From the NCBI GenBank assembly GCA_963920635.1, contig OY987302.1:31905278-31969277 (forward strand): 64,000 nt of DNA, given 5' to 3'. Under the pieces are notes generated by a model. It searched no databases. It was not told where the DNA came from and saw only the letters and a list, made by a program, of their open reading frames with translations. Below, in pieces: positions 9,667-21,972 of this stretch. Each line of letters begins with the position of its first letter. Positions within the stretch are counted from its first letter, which is position 1. This DNA comes from Pseudeuparius sepicola. Its lineage: Eukaryota > Arthropoda > Insecta > Coleoptera > Anthribidae. The position numbers and the translations under genes are program-made.

Positions 9667-11292
9667 ATTTTACATGGTTTACAATAATGCTTTCACATTA
9701 CCACTAGAAGGTGGTTCTCACACAATAATTCAATCTATCGTTAAGAATAACGCTTTCGCTAAAACTAAGTCTCAGTACAACCTAAGATTTTAAAAGAAAA
9801 AATTACAAAATGGTGTTTCCCTCACGGTGTTTCCCTCAGTTGTGGGATCCTAAACTATAGTAAGGGTTGCTAGTTCAAAATACTGTTAGTATAAGATCCC
9901 GCTTTATCGTAAAACCTATAAAAAAATCACTTCTTAGGTGTGAAAAATTAGTTTAAAAAAACAAAATGGGCCTAAGGTTTTGATTTTTTTTACACCTACC
10001 TAATTCTTCATCTTGAACAAGTTTCCTTAATGACATTTTAACGTGTCAGAACTGAAATATTAAAGTGAATCCTATGAAAAAGATATAAATCGGTAAGTAT
10101 ATTTTTTCTAACTTTCTTACATTACTTTCTCCTCTACACCGTAGCTCGGTGTGCATTTCGTTCTAGAGCATACATACATTGCATTCTTAAAAAACAGTCA
10201 GTTCTTATTTCAGCATTGTCCGAGGAATTTTATTGACATGAAAAAAGCACCTTTCTCCGCATACATTGTTGATCGCTTATTTAAACAGCTTGCATTTCTG
10301 TAGGCGACATAATATTCTTTCATAAACAAACAAAAAAGTCGATATTTTTATCCGGGCGCACTCAAATTTCATATCGGTGTTTTCTTTTAGTCGAAAAATA
10401 TTTCCAAGGTAAAAGCTGAACTTTTGGGGTGTATGTTGAAAATTTACATTTTGGGGTACGAATGAGGTTCAGAATCCAGGTTAAAAATTGTTGATCGCGG
10501 CGTCTCGGCTAGAAGGTCAAAATGGGTCAAAATGGGCCTAAGGTTTTGAATTTTTTTTTACACCTACCTAATTCTTCATCTTGAACAAGTTTCATTAATA
10601 ACATTTTAACGTGTGAGCTACAGAAAAGGCACTCTTCTAAAGTAGTATAATATTTTTAATTAAAAGATACCTCTGTAAGGATATTAGGCAGACTTTTAGG
10701 CTATGTGTTTTCTAGAAAAATTGTTAGAGTGCTTGCTTTAGGTAGCGAAAATCGCAGGGGGTAGAAAGTCACGGTGGAGTCATTGATAAACGGTTCCACT
10801 TTTGGAAGGAAGTCTCTGTGGTAATCATAGTTAAAATCTTCTATTACCTACGCTACCATGCTACCATTTTAATAAAATCTAATGTTTAAATCCTTTCTCT
10901 AGGGAGGAAATCCCGGAAAATTTGGAAGGAAGCCTCTGTGGTATTCATAGTTAAAATCCTCTATTACCTACGCTATCATGCTATTATTTTAATAATATCT
11001 ATCGCTTAAATATTTTCTCTAGAGAGGAAATCCTGCGAAATTTGGAAGGAAATCTCTATGGTATTTATCGTTAAAATCTTCTATTACCTACGCTGCCATA
11101 ATTAAATATTTTTCTACGGCTTGGTTCTGTTGCTTTTCCAATCCCTAAATAGTACATTTTATGATATTAATTTTGTTTCCTCTCGAATATATTGTACGGT
11201 GTTGTATGAAAAACAACGTTTCAGAGATATTTCACACAGAAATTTCTCAGTTTTTAAGAGCGGTGTTTGGTCAGAAACGATCTAGTGGATGA

Positions 11293-11435
11293 TGGGGTAG
11301 TAAAAAGGCCGCCGTTTTTCCAGAGCCTGTTTTGAACACACTCCACCAAGTCTTGACCTGTCATTATGATAGGTATTGCATACTTTTGTATAGGAGTCAG
11401 CTTTTGTTAGCCCAACTTCTTTCTGTTATCTTCTT
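11293..11435 (-). pseudogene. DEAD-box helicase exon fragment, right arm of copy A
   Basis: Mirror copy of the fragment at 5,840. Reversed, it reads the Q motif (PIQKYAIPII) and, after the same one-base shift, QTGSGKTAAF. It retains the short stretch before the Q motif that is deleted in the left arm of copy A. A transcript through both arms would pair this antisense copy with the sense copy. Confidence 0.72.
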
Positions 11436-12645
11436 CCACCATTTTAATCTCGATTCATCTACCCGACGCCACAATATGTTACTAATCGTGAATAAATAGC
11501 ACATTTTATAGTGAAGTTTATTAACCAGTGGGATTTGGCAATTTTGTTTAAATATAATGAAAAATAGCTCGTTTTGGTCTTGATTATTGTTAGACAAATT
11601 TTCGCAAACTTCACTTTTGAGAAGAATGATTTTATTGTGATGGTTGTACAAAGACGCCAGCGCAAACACGATCACGATAATTAACTGCTAACCTTAAACA
11701 AAACAGCTGACGATTTTATGCGATTTTTATTATGACTTGGCTTGTTGTTCCCCTGTTCCGCGCTGACTTAGCCTATTCTTCTCGTGTATGGGTATTTTAA
11801 AGTAATACGTATATTGTGACCTAGCCTGTTTTTCCCCTGACTATTACGTTGGTTTGAAAGAGCACACAATTTACCACAAGATGGCATTGTAATCCCAATT
11901 TCAACAAAAATTGACTTGGCCTGTTTTTCCCGTGTACCCTTCATATGGTTTTGTTTCTCTCAAGATTGGGTTTCAACCCCAGTGGCGAAAGTAGGAAGGC
12001 CCTAACTTGCATTATCTAGTTTTTACTCTAATCTTTTCTAGTCTATATTGTTTAGGATTTGTATGAAAAAATGAATTTTATATTATCAAGTTTGCGACTC
12101 TCCCTGCAGCTCGAAACGGTTGTTTGTGATTCCATACTTTCATAATATAAGCTTATAAGGTAATATCCCATATTTTTTAAATTACACTATTCTTTGTATC
12201 TCTCTAATATGTTTGATCAAACACTAATCCTCCTGCGCCCTGCATTCTACCTCAAAGGTGGTGGGAAAACGAATGCATATAGTTTTGTTACAATTTAAAA
12301 AATATATATAAAAGAACAATTCAACCTATTTATAACTAATATCCATATGAAACTGTACGTCTAATTTGCGATTAAAAATTTTTGTTGAAGGTGTGAAACA
12401 TTTTCGATTTTTTTTATTGCGTCCTGCATTCTACCTCGAAGTAGGAAACGAACGCATGATGATTGTCAGTTAAATGCGACGTGGTTCTTCAATTTCTCGG
12501 CCACGCTCGTAACTTTTTATCGAGACTTGCACAGCAAATGCCGGGCGCCACGGAGCGCCGCCGCGTCTAGGGTTCCGATGCAAAATATCTCAGCCGCGCT
12601 CGTACCTGGATCGTGGGAGCACAGATGTTTGATGACACCCGGATT

Positions 12646-13176
12646 TCAGAGGCGTACATCAGGGTGTCGTCTAATTTCTTGCTGAATCATCCATGTTGGA
12701 GGATTTTCGGCAATGGACCCGATTTTGAGGTGTTTTGTGGGAAAAAAAAAAGAAAAAGTGGGAAAAAAAAGAAAAAGTGACACATAAATGGTGTTATAAT
12801 TTATTTCTCCGTAATTAATACATGAACATTTTTCAAAAAGTTTTTCTGAATTGGTATTAGAACAGAAAGCCGTAAATTGATTAATTTTCTTAATATGATT
12901 CACTAGTCTTGACGCATATCCTCTTCGACGATATTCTTCATGGATAAAAACAAAATTGAGATTTTTCGGGTTGGAGTGTTTGTTTAAAGGGTCGAAATCC
13001 ATTTTTGACATTAGGACAAATGAAACCGGTTTAGCATCAACGTATAATATATAGCACGATATTTTTTTATCTAGGCACCACTGATCGAACATATTTCTTG
13101 CAATACCATCTCTCACGACTTCTTGTCTTATTTTGTTTACTGCTTGTCGACCAAAAAATAATCTGATCTCCTCCAT
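12646..13176 (-). CDS. GNAT-like N-acetyltransferase ORF, right arm of copy A
   Basis: The mirror-image copy of the left-arm ORF, on the reverse strand from the ATG at 13,176, about 176 codons. It differs from the left-arm version at several residues (for example IHEEYRRRGYASR against THEECRRRGYASK), and has a different T-rich tail. The acetyl-CoA loop RRRGYA is kept. It has the longest and cleanest frame of the four copies. The same right-arm variants recur in copy B, so arm-specific differences predate the A/B duplication. Confidence 0.55.
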   Translation of the reverse strand: MEEIRLFFGRQAVNKIRQEVVRDGIARNMFDQWCLDKKISCYILYVDAKPVSFVLMSKMDFDPLNKHSNPKNLNFVFIHEEYRRRGYASRLVNHIKKINQFTAFCSNTNSEKLFEKCSCINYGEINYNTIYVSLFLFFPTFSFFFPTKHLKIGSIAENPPTWMIQQEIRRHPDVRL

Positions 13177-13737
13177 GTTGCACAGACGTTTGAATGAAAA
13201 ATCATCGGTCACACACTTTTAAGACATTAACCCCACCACTTTTATATTTTTCCATACACTTTTTAAGACGTTACCCCCACCACTTTTATAAATTTTAAAC
13301 TAGCCGAAACCTTGACCCATTTGAGATGTTAAGATATTTGGGGAAGCGTCTGGAAGTTGCGCTAGCAGCGAATTGCATAAGGTCAAGCGTCGTAACTTAG
13401 TCATGGCGATAGAAATATTTTTTGCCAGCAAAACGGATCAATTTAGCAGTGTAACGTCTGCAAAAAGGACGAAAATCCGTCGAAATATGAAAAACGATTC
13501 CCTAGAAATTGGCCAAAAGCTAGCGCCCATACACCACGACGGCGAGTATGCGACGCCCCACGTAGCGAGGCATCTCCGGGCAAGTTGACGGTGGCGCGGC
13601 GGCCAGATTTCAACAAACGAAGTGGCGCGCAATGCGTCGAAAGGCCGAGATGCTTCCATCTCGAGCGGCGATTTGCATGTGACGAAACACCGGTGGCTCT
13701 CCCACGTGGGCGTTTTGAAGGCATCTCCGTTGGAAAT

Positions 13738-13980
13738 GCCTGATTTCTTAGAATCGCGATAGGTTCCTATATTTGTTTACTTTTTACCAGCAAAACGGGT
13801 CAATCGGTGTCATCGCTATGTTGTATGATATATATTTTTTATTAGTAATCTATTAACGTCTGTAGTAGCATGGGCGTTATTTTGTAAACAATAGAAGATT
13901 TGGCACCTAGTTTTTATTCGGACTTAATTAGGTAAGATGTTCGAATCCTGCTACGATTTTTGTCGAGGTGAACCCCTCGG
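13738..13980. repeat. About 240-bp segment between duplicated GATTTCTTAGAATCGCGATAG
   Basis: In the right arms (here and at 31,050-31,292) a block GATTTCTTAGAATCGCGATAG occurs twice, about 243 bp apart. Left arm B (about 21,380-21,415) has only one copy. This looks like an insertion with duplication or, conversely, a deletion by recombination between the repeats. Confidence 0.6.
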
Positions 13981-14314
13981 CCTGCCTGATTTCTTAGAAT
14001 CGCGATAGGTACCTATATTTGTTTACTTTATTTGCCAGCAAAACGGGTCAATTTAGCGGTGTCATCGCTATGTAGGTATCGGCTGCAAAAGGACAAAAAT
14101 CCGTCGAATTTTAAATTATAACGAAATAAATTGGAAATTGCCGCGGCCAGGTGACCTCGGGGCCGTAGATATTTAGTCTCGAGACGCGTCGACGGTTGGC
14201 GATGGTCTTAGGTTCGAATCCGCGGTGTTTGCCATGACGTCAGCAACGATTTGTCCAGAGGTTAGGGGCTGACTGGCTGGTATTCTTCTAGATTCTAGCT
14301 TACAATATTATTTT

Positions 14315-14377
14315 GCGTCGATGGTTGGCCAGAGCGTCGGATTGGTCTTAGGTTCGATTCCTAGTGCGACTTTTTTT
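14315..14377 (+). ncRNA. tRNA-like unit with B box and T-run terminator at palindrome tip (copy A right)
   Basis: A segment with TTGGCCAGAGC (A-box-like), GGTTCGATTCC (perfect B-box match, 14,351-14,361) in a T-arm-like context, and a run of seven T at 14,371-14,377, the Pol III stop signal. It lacks a clear anticodon arm, so it is not a normal tRNA. A second B-box, GGTTCGAATCC, lies at 14,211-14,221. It could be the head of a tRNA-derived SINE trapped in the TIR, or a working Pol III promoter. Confidence 0.4.
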
Positions 14378-14561
14378 GGCCCCATGACGGGTCAACGACT
14401 GGCCCAGAGGTTAGGACAGCGGTTAGTCGGGGCGGAAGGTTAGTCGGGGTCAAGCGTGTTGCGATAGGTCAGGTGGCCAGCCCCACTGCCGGCGAAGGTC
14501 ACGCGGCTTTGCGGGCGTCCGCGGACAGGCGGTCTCAAGTGCGGGGATATCTACTACCGGA

Positions 14562-16247
14562 GTCTTGTTGGCCCAATGATAATGTCACTGATGAGGTCAC
14601 TGACCTAGCAGAGGTCAAATCATAATCGAAATCTTTTGTTGTTTCAAATGTAATACCTACTTTTCCATTCGAGGATTTTTCTAATCTGAACAGGCTAGTA
14701 CGAATTGTAGCGATCATTTTACAATTTAAAAATAATTGTCTGTATCCACAAAACAAAGAGCATGGTTCTATAAGTGCAGTTGAATTTGATAGTGCACTCT
14801 TAAGATTAATAGGTATATCCCAAGCAAACACATTTGCAAAGGAACTCGAAATTTTGAAACAAAGTCGCGATCTTAGTAAACGAAGCAAGCTTGTCAAATT
14901 GCATCCTTTTATCGATGATATAGGTTTGATTCGAGTTGGAGGTCGCCTGAAAAATACTGACTGACTTTAGCAAAAAACATCCTATAGTATTATCTTCAAA
15001 ACACTGGTTGACTAAGTTAATATTTAAAAACGAACACCGTCGCTTATTACATGTTGGTCCAGAACAATTACTAGCTAACATCCGCGAAAGATATTGGCCG
15101 ATTTCAGGACGTAACTTAGCGAAGGCTACTGTTCACAAATGTTTCAGGTGCTATAGATTCAAAGCAAAAAATGTTCAGCCAATGATGGGCGATTTACCTT
15201 CTAATAGATTTTTGACTGATTTCCCTTTTCAGGCAACAGGTACAGATTATTGCGGTCCTTTTCTTATAAAGAATAGAATGGGTCGAGGATGCAAATTATT
15301 AAAATGTTATGTCTGTCTCTTTGTTTGCCTTAGTACAAAATGTATCCATCTTGAACTTTTGACCGATATCTCGACAGATGCCTTTTTATTGGCTTTAAAG
15401 CGGTTTGTATCTCGTCGAGGAAAACCTCAACATCTGTATTCAAGTAACGGCAGAAACTATGTAGGTGCTAATAGGGTGCTTCACGAACTGGGAGAATTTC
15501 TTCTCAAGAAACATCCAGACTTACAAAGTTCAGTAAACAGTGACGGTATAAACTGGCATTTTATTCCTGCCTACTCGCCAAACTTCGGCGGGTTATGGGA
15601 AGCGGGATTAAAATGTGTCAAACATCATTTGAAGCGTGTAATGGGGAAGGCAAACTTGACGTTTGAAGAGTTGACAACCTTGTTGTGCAAAATTGAGGCT
15701 ATCCTGAATTCCAGACCTCTCTCTCCCTTATCCTCCAACCCTTCGGATCCCTATCCCTTGACACCCGCTCACTTTTTAATCGAACGACCATTAACTGCCA
15801 TGATTGAGCCCAATCTACAAAACGTTCCTGAAAACCGACTGTCTCGCTACCAGAGAATAGAACAATTACGACAACATTTTTGGGCAAGGTGGCACAAGGA
15901 CTACATATCAGAACTCCAGCAACGTTCCAAATGGACATCTGATTGTGGCAAACTGGAACAAGGAACATTGGTTCTCATCAAAGAAGACCATTCTCACCCC
16001 CTAGACTGGCGTTTGGGCACAATAGTGGAGGTTTTTCCAGGCAAGGACAATGTTAGTCGCGTAGCCTCCATCCAAACAGCCAGAGGAACGATCAAGAGAG
16101 CGGCATCGAAGATATGCCCTCTGCCTCACCACGATTAAACCAAGCAATGTTTTATCCCTTAAGCCTTTATAATGTTGCTTAAGGTGATGACAATGTGTAC
16201 ATAGTATTTGTGTTAAAAGACATTATAGCCTTTCAAGGGCGGGGGTA
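14562..16247 (+). pseudogene. BEL/Pao pol 3' part, first copy: RNase H tail and integrase
   Basis: Resumes the BEL pol frame right after element A and its ACCGGA duplication. An uninterrupted integrase frame runs to 16,138. It has a zinc-binding HHCC region, a first catalytic Asp in TGTDYCGPF, the Glu in NFGGLWEAG and a C-terminal part ending LPHHD. The second catalytic Asp is lost: LYSSNGRN here against LYSDNGRN in the second copy. A TGAC duplication at about 14,964 shifts the frame upstream, also present in the second copy. The 16,236-16,247 purine tract before the LTR is the polypurine tract. This is the 3' end of a preceding BEL copy. Confidence 0.85.
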
Positions 16248-16508
16248 TGTTTTGGACTATATGACTATCTGCAACTAGCAAATCATGCGTCATTGTAATG
16301 TGTGTTGCCTATGGTTGGCTCTCATCGCATAGAAGAAGAAGAGCCGCAGAGCGCAAGACGCCGACCAGTACAGTACAAAAAAAGAAGCTCACGTGTCTTA
16401 GCAACAAGTAACAAGAAAACGTAAAACCGCGAGAATCGCACGCTTTTTCCGACCGGTAAGTGCACCCCGACTAAGCCCATACGTGTTAGCAACCTAAATT
16501 CCGCAACA
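16248..16508 (+). repeat. BEL/Pao LTR shared by the tandem copies
   Basis: Starts TGTTTTGGAC right after the purine tract AAGGGCGGGGGTA. It is matched by 33,560-33,820. The two agree to CCGCAACATAA and then diverge, giving a 261-bp TG...CA LTR. No TGG primer site directly follows, so the true 3' limit could be further on (to about 16,670) with the second copy truncated. It contains a possible splice donor (CCG|GTAAGTGC) at about 16,457, with a matching acceptor TTGACAG just before gag. Confidence 0.65.
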
Positions 16509-16849
16509 TAAGTTACGTTCCTCCGCGCTGCATAAAGATTTGAGTCGGTATTTCCACGGGGTGCACCGTTAATTAGTTACCGGCGCTATACGGGCGACAT
16601 TCGCGCGCGGCCACAGACGACGCGTCCAGAACTTTCTCGAACACGAGCGTTATCGTGGACTATCTATTGTATATGGTTGTGGTCGTCTAGAATCACCAAC
16701 AAAGTGAGTTATTCCTGTTTTTTCCATCCGTTAAATGCTTTAATTTGCGCAATAAGGTTGGATTAAGCCTATATTCATAAAACTAGTACCAAAAACGCCA
16801 TACTGAATTTTTTGTCCTCTAATTGACAGTAGTCACAAAGGGGTGTAAA
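16509..16849 (+). other. BEL/Pao leader
   Basis: Untranslated leader between LTR and gag, with a GC-rich block at 16,550-16,640. No gene. Confidence 0.5.
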
Positions 16850-18060
16850 ATGTCTTCGCCAGTGGCTATACAGGATGTAAAACTCCTAATGCGTAAACGG
16901 GTTTTAATTCACAGTAAATTGTCGATCTTCTCCAAGTTTGTGGATAAGTTTGATCCAAAGGAGCCCCTATTGGATGAGGAAATACTAGAGCTACAACAAA
17001 GAATAGCCGCCATTTCCCGGGTTTCAGAGGAATTCGACGAAGTACAGACCGCTTTAGAATTACAGGTTGACGAACAGCAGTTGTAAGTTCTTTATGAAGA
17101 GCGTGAATTATTTGAGCATAACTTTCATAGGGGGTTAGCCAGAGCTAAATGTTTGCTAGGGAAAAATGGGTCAGGTAGTGACTCCTCTAGTTGTTCCGGC
17201 AACACGCATGTTTCCAACTCCAAGCTGTTTAGTAGTAGCAACGCTAAAATGGTAAAGTTGCCAGACATAAAACTCCCTATATTTAGGGATACATTCATAT
17301 CGCTCATTCATTCTAGAAAAGATATGGACGAAACACAGAAGTTCCATGATCTTCGAGCCTCTCTAGAGGGAAATGCAGCCAGTCTTGTTCAGAATATCTC
17401 TATCTCCTCTACGAACTATCAAGTAGCTTTTGATACATTGTGTAAAAGGTTTAACAATGAAAAAACATTGGTTGATAACCATTTAGATGCTTTATTTGAT
17501 GTGGAAAAATCACGAAGGCTACGGCTAGTAAAATTCGTAATTTATCGGAAACTGTAGCTAAAAATTTACGTTCTTTAAAAAGTCTAAAGTTAGAAGTTGA
17601 CCACTGGGACATTCTAGTTGTACACATCATGTCTCGGAAACTTGACTCTTCTACACTAGCTAGGTGGGAAGAATTTAAACTTGACAAGAGTGACGTAACT
17701 TTACAAGATATGTACGATTTCCTAGAAAATAGGGCTAATTTATTGCAACGTTTGGAAGGTCGCGGAACCAGTAATAATGTTTCGGCTAATAATACGACCA
17801 AAGAACAATTTAGTAGAGGTAAACCCTTTCAAAATACTAAAGGTCTCGTAGCAGTCAGCAATTCCGACAATCGATCTGACTCTAGTTATGCGGATTCAGG
17901 TGCAGGGCAGTCGACTAGCGCGCAATGTTCATTTTGTGCAGGTGCGCATCGAAATTATATGCGAGGTATTTAAAAGGCTGTCACCTTCAGAACGCTTACG
18001 TCAGGCAACCCAAAGGGGAGTATGTTTGAACTGTCTTAGAGCGGGACACTATTAAACAAT
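16850..18060 (+). pseudogene. BEL/Pao gag, broken
   Basis: Begins with ATG at 16,850. The first frame stops at 17,086. DUF1759-type gag resumes from about 17,153 (region from KMVKLPDIKLPIF through TLCKRFNNE), shifts near 17,530, and continues to 17,973. It carries a partial CCHC knuckle (CSFCAGAHR) followed by a second cysteine-rich stretch (about 18,020) in another frame. Gag would form the virus-like particle. At least three interruptions make it inactive. Confidence 0.8.
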
Positions 18061-18179
18061 GCCGCTTATATGGTACGTGCAAAAAACGCAATGAAAGGCA
18101 CAACAGCCTTCTTCATCAAGAAAAACCAGTTGCTGCGACAGTTGACAAAACGTTAGACAACTCTAATGAAAAAACCAGT

Positions 18180-18534
18180 GCATTAACTAGTGTAAACTTA
18201 CATCAATATCCGACACGTGCTTTGTTATCTACGGCTATTGTCTATGCTACAGATAATAACGGGTCTAAACAAAAAATTCGTGTATTACTCGATCCTGGAT
18301 CAATGAGTAGCTTTGTTTCTGCCTCTTTGTGTCAAAAATTGAGTCTAGTTTCGCAACCATTAGATGTAACGGTATCAGGTATAATTAACAGCCAATCGAA
18401 CTCAAAGTCATTTGCAGCTGTACACATTCAGTCGCGCCTTAGTAGCTTTAATGTCAAATTGACATGCGTGGTACTTAAAGAAATTACATTTGAGGTGCCT
18501 ATAGTTGACATAGATATGTCCAAGTATACCATAC
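18180..18534 (+). pseudogene. BEL/Pao aspartic protease (DUF1758), split by MITE
   Basis: Frame with the protease strand RVLLDPGSMSSF; the family motif is D-S/T-G, here DPG, so the catalytic triad is altered. The domain runs to IDMSKYTIP and is then cut by the 347-bp inverted-repeat insertion at 18,535. Beyond it the pol frame resumes with ADPQFYRP. Confidence 0.8.
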
Positions 18535-18881
18535 CTATAGTAGAATCGGGCAACTCTTACGCCTGGAGTAAACAAGAGCCATAGCCGCACGGAGGTACGA
18601 CCTTTATTTAATTTTAGTCTTACAATTGTGTACATCAAAATATTTCAGACAAGAATTATTGGCTTAATTAAAATGGTTCAAAACATCGATAAAATTATTT
18701 GTGGCAGTGTCTAAATAGCTGAAAACAACAAGATAAAACCGAATATCTACACTTCTGCGATCGAGCACGTCCCTGTTGCCGAGTCGGGTGAAATTTTATA
18801 GCCTACCGACCAATCGAGGATCGTCATTGAACACGTGGTTTTATTTACATCAGGCGTACGGATTGCTCGATTTTAGTATAG
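18535..18881. mobile_element. MITE, 347 bp, inside BEL protease
   Basis: Imperfect 31-bp TIRs CTATA(G/C)TA(G/A)AATCG(G/A)GCAA... ending TACGCCTG. The insert interrupts the protease-RT junction, and removal restores the family order. The target duplication is unclear (a TA is possible). No ORF. Confidence 0.65.
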
Positions 18882-20834
18882 TGATCTTGAATTGGCAGAT
18901 CCACAGTTTTATCGTCCAGCAGGTATTGACCTCCTAATCGGTGCAGAACTATTTTATCCACTCTTTACTAAAGGTTATATCAAACTAGGCGGTCTGAAGG
19001 ACCCGGTCCTCAAAAATACAAAATTTGGGTGGATAGTTTCTGGTCCTTTGGGTGATTCCATCAAAGGATCGACTGTCTGTAACTTTTTTCAAAATATGGA
19101 AGTTGAACCAGAGGTCGTAGATCTTCATAAAACAGTTCTAAGTTTTTTCGAACTTGAAAATGTTCCCGATAAGTTGCCTTGGTCTTCAGAGGAACACGAA
19201 TGTGAGAAATTCTTCCTACAAACTACCAAACGCTTAAAGGATGGTAGATTCGAAGTTACTGTTCCGCTAAGGAAACCTCTAGAAACTCTTGGAGATTCGT
19301 TCTAGCAAGCGATTCTTGTCCCTGGAAAGGAGACTTCAAAATAATCCTAAATTGAAACATGCTTATTCTACTTTCTTACGTGAATATGAATCTCTAGGCC
19401 ATATGTCTATTCTTTCTGATCAGCCAGACCAATTTTCTATAAATAATACTCAAAATAAGTACTTCCTTCCACACCACAGGGTGTTAAAGGAGGATAGCAC
19501 GACTACAAAATTGCGTGTCGTGTTTGACGCGTCCGCTTGTACAACTACTGGCTTATCGTACAATGACATCCAAAAGGTTGGTCCCACCATTCAAGATTCT
19601 CTTTTTAATATTCTCATAAGATTCCGACAACATACCTATGTTTTTTCTGCTGACATAGAGAAGATGTACAGGCAGGTGTCTGTCAATCCAGAGCAACGAA
19701 GTTTACAGCTTATTTTGTGGAGAGAAAATCCAGAGGATATTCTAAAGGTTTATTCGTTAAATACTATCACTTATGGCATGGCTTCAAGTCCCTTTTTAGC
19801 AATCAGGTGTTTGAGTGAATTAGCAACTGAATGCCAGGACACCATGCCCGAAATCTCTGAAATAATCTCAAAAGACTTTTATGTAGACGACGTTCTAACT
19901 GGCAGCTCTGATTTAAAACGTGCTCAAGAAATTTGTGTTATACTTTCAGAAAAACTGCAGTCCGCTTGCTTTCCGTTGCGAAAATGGAAGTCAAATAATC
20001 CAGACATTTTTTAAGGCTTAAACTTGAAGAATCCAAAAAACAATCAAATTGTAAATTTCGGTGAATCAGAAACCAAAACTCTTGGGTTGAGGTGGTCTAG
20101 TCAAGGTGACAAATTGTTATTCAATATATGTATTGACTTTAACAACGAGGCAATAACTAAACGTACGATGTTGTCTTGTATAGCAAAGATATTTGACCCA
20201 CTTGGTCTCGTCAGCCCTTGTGTGGTATTGGCAAAAATCCTACTACAACACTTGTGGCAGGAGAAACTTTCATGGGACGAGCCAGTTTCACATTTTGTAA
20301 GTGACAAGTGGCCAAAGTTAATTAGTGAATTACCTTTCCTAAACAATCTAAGTATTGATCGCAATGCAATATGTCCAAATACTACATTGGTCGAGCTACA
20401 TTTCTTCTCTGACGCTTCCGAGGTAGCCTATGGTGGCTGTCTACATACGGTCTATTGATCGACATGATCAAGTCCACTGCTATCTGCTTTGTTCTAAATC
20501 AAAGGTAGCGCCTGTTAAACCGTTGACGATTCCTCGGCTAGAATTCTGTGGAGCTCACATATTAGCCAAACTGTCAGAAGCAATCAACTCTGCCTTACGT
20601 TTGCAAATACATCGTTGTGTATTTTGGACCGATTCAAAAATTGTATTGGGATGGATCAAAACATCAGCCAATCTTCTTAAACCGTTCGTTAGGAACCGAG
20701 TAGTAGACATATGTGTCTGAGTGGCACTATGTACCTTCGCTTGACAATCCAGCTGACCTTGTGTCACGAGGTATGGCACCAATGTTAAATTCTGTCTTAT
20801 GGTGGCATGGCCCTACTTTTTTACGACAACCGGA
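18882..20834 (+). pseudogene. BEL/Pao reverse transcriptase and RNase H, broken
   Basis: The frame starts with LADPQFYRPAGIDLLIG. RT follows with LRVVFDAS, TYVFSADIEKMYRQV (first catalytic Asp) and the YVDDVLTGS active site near 19,880. RNase H motifs FFSDASEVAYGG (about 20,405) and FWTDSKIVLGW (about 20,625) follow, then PADLVSRG and WWHGPTFL. Frameshifts lie near 19,300, 20,450 and 20,715, with a stop at 20,012. The frame is interrupted at 20,829 by palindromic element B and continues at 31,865. Confidence 0.88.
20829..20834 (+). repeat. 6-bp target site duplication of copy B (left)
   Basis: ACCGGA immediately before the AGTAGG terminus. The same hexamer follows the element at 31,865-31,870, and follows copy A at 14,556-14,561. 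A 6-bp duplication is characteristic of Polintons. Confidence 0.8.
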
Positions 20835-21011
20835 AGTAGGTATCCGGGTACTTGAGACCGCCTGTCCGCGGACGCCCGCAAAGCCGCGTGACCTTCGCCG
20901 GCAGTGGGCTGGCCACCTGACCTATCGCAACACGCTTGACCCCGACTAACTTTCCGCCCCGACTAACCGCTGTCCTAACCTCTGGGCCAGTCGTTGACCC
21001 GTCATGGGGCC

Positions 21012-21074
21012 AAAAAAAGTCGCACTAGGAATCGAACCTAAGACCAATCCGACGCCCTGGCCAACCATCGACGC
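21012..21074 (-). ncRNA. tRNA-like unit at palindrome tip (copy B left)
   Basis: Reverse-strand equivalent of 14,315-14,377, ending in the same seven-T run. One base differs in the A-box-like part. The related B-box is found further in, at about 21,170-21,180, on the same strand. Confidence 0.4.
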
Positions 21075-21972
21075 AAAATAATATTGTAAGCTAGAATCTA
21101 GAAGAATGCCAGCCAGTCAGCCCCTAACCTCTGGACAAATCGTTGCTGACGTCATGGCAAACATCGCGGATTCGAACCTAAGACCATCGCCAACCGTCGA
21201 CGCGTCTCGAGACTAAATATCTCCGGCCCCGAGGTCACCTGGCCGCGGCAATTTCCAATTTCTTTCGTTATAATTTAAAATTCGACGGATTTTTGTCCTT
21301 TTGCAGCCGATACCTACATAGCGATGACACCGCTAAATTGACCCGTTTTGCTGGCAAATAAAGTAAACAAATATAGGTACCTATCGCGATTCTAAGAAAT
21401 CAGGCATTTCCAACGGAGATGCCTTCAAAACGCCCACGTGGGAGAGCCACCGGTATTTCGTCACATGTCATGCAAATCGCCGTTCGAGATGGAAGCATCT
21501 CGGCCTTTCGACGCATTGCGCGCCACTTCGTTTGTTGAAATCTGGCCGCCGCGCCGCCGTCAACTTGCCCGGAGATGCCTCGCTACGTGGGGCGTCGCAT
21601 ACTCGCCGTCGTGGTGTATGGCCGCCAGCTTTTGGCCAATTTCTAGGGAATCGTTTTTCATATTTTCGACGGATTTTCGTCCTTTTTGCAGACGTTACAC
21701 TGCTAAATTGATCCGTTTTGCTGGCAAAAAATATTTCTATCGCCATGACTAAGTCACGACGCTTGACCTTATGCAATTCGCTGCTGTCGCAACTTCCAGA
21801 CGCTTCCCCAAATATCTTAACATCTCAAATGGGTCAAGGTTTCGGCTAGTTTAAAATTTATAAAAGTGGTGGGGGTAACGTCTTAAAAAGTGTATGGAAA
21901 AATATAAAAGTGGTGGGGGTAATGTCTTAAAAGTGTGTGACCGATGATTTTTCATTCAAACGTCTGTGCAAC

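Larger units (their letters stand above)
1..14555. mobile_element. Polinton/Maverick-like giant palindromic element, copy A (left end outside window)
   Basis: A very long inverted repeat. The left arm (1 to about 7,916) is cut by the window start and interrupted by a mariner insertion at 1,397-4,976. The right arm runs from about 9,334 to 14,555, and the loop between them (about 7,917-9,333) holds a type B DNA polymerase remnant. The right terminus reads ...GGATATCTACT followed by ACCGGA, the 6-bp target duplication also flanking copy B. AG...CT ends, a 6-bp duplication, kilobase TIRs and a protein-primed polymerase fragment together match Polintons. No integrase, ATPase, protease or capsid gene was found, so the element is non-autonomous. 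The class assignment is an inference from ends plus polymerase. Confidence 0.7.

Noticed and set aside
14315..14377. Functional tRNA gene
   Set aside because: The T-arm and B-box are good but the anticodon arm is missing and the acceptor stem pairs poorly.
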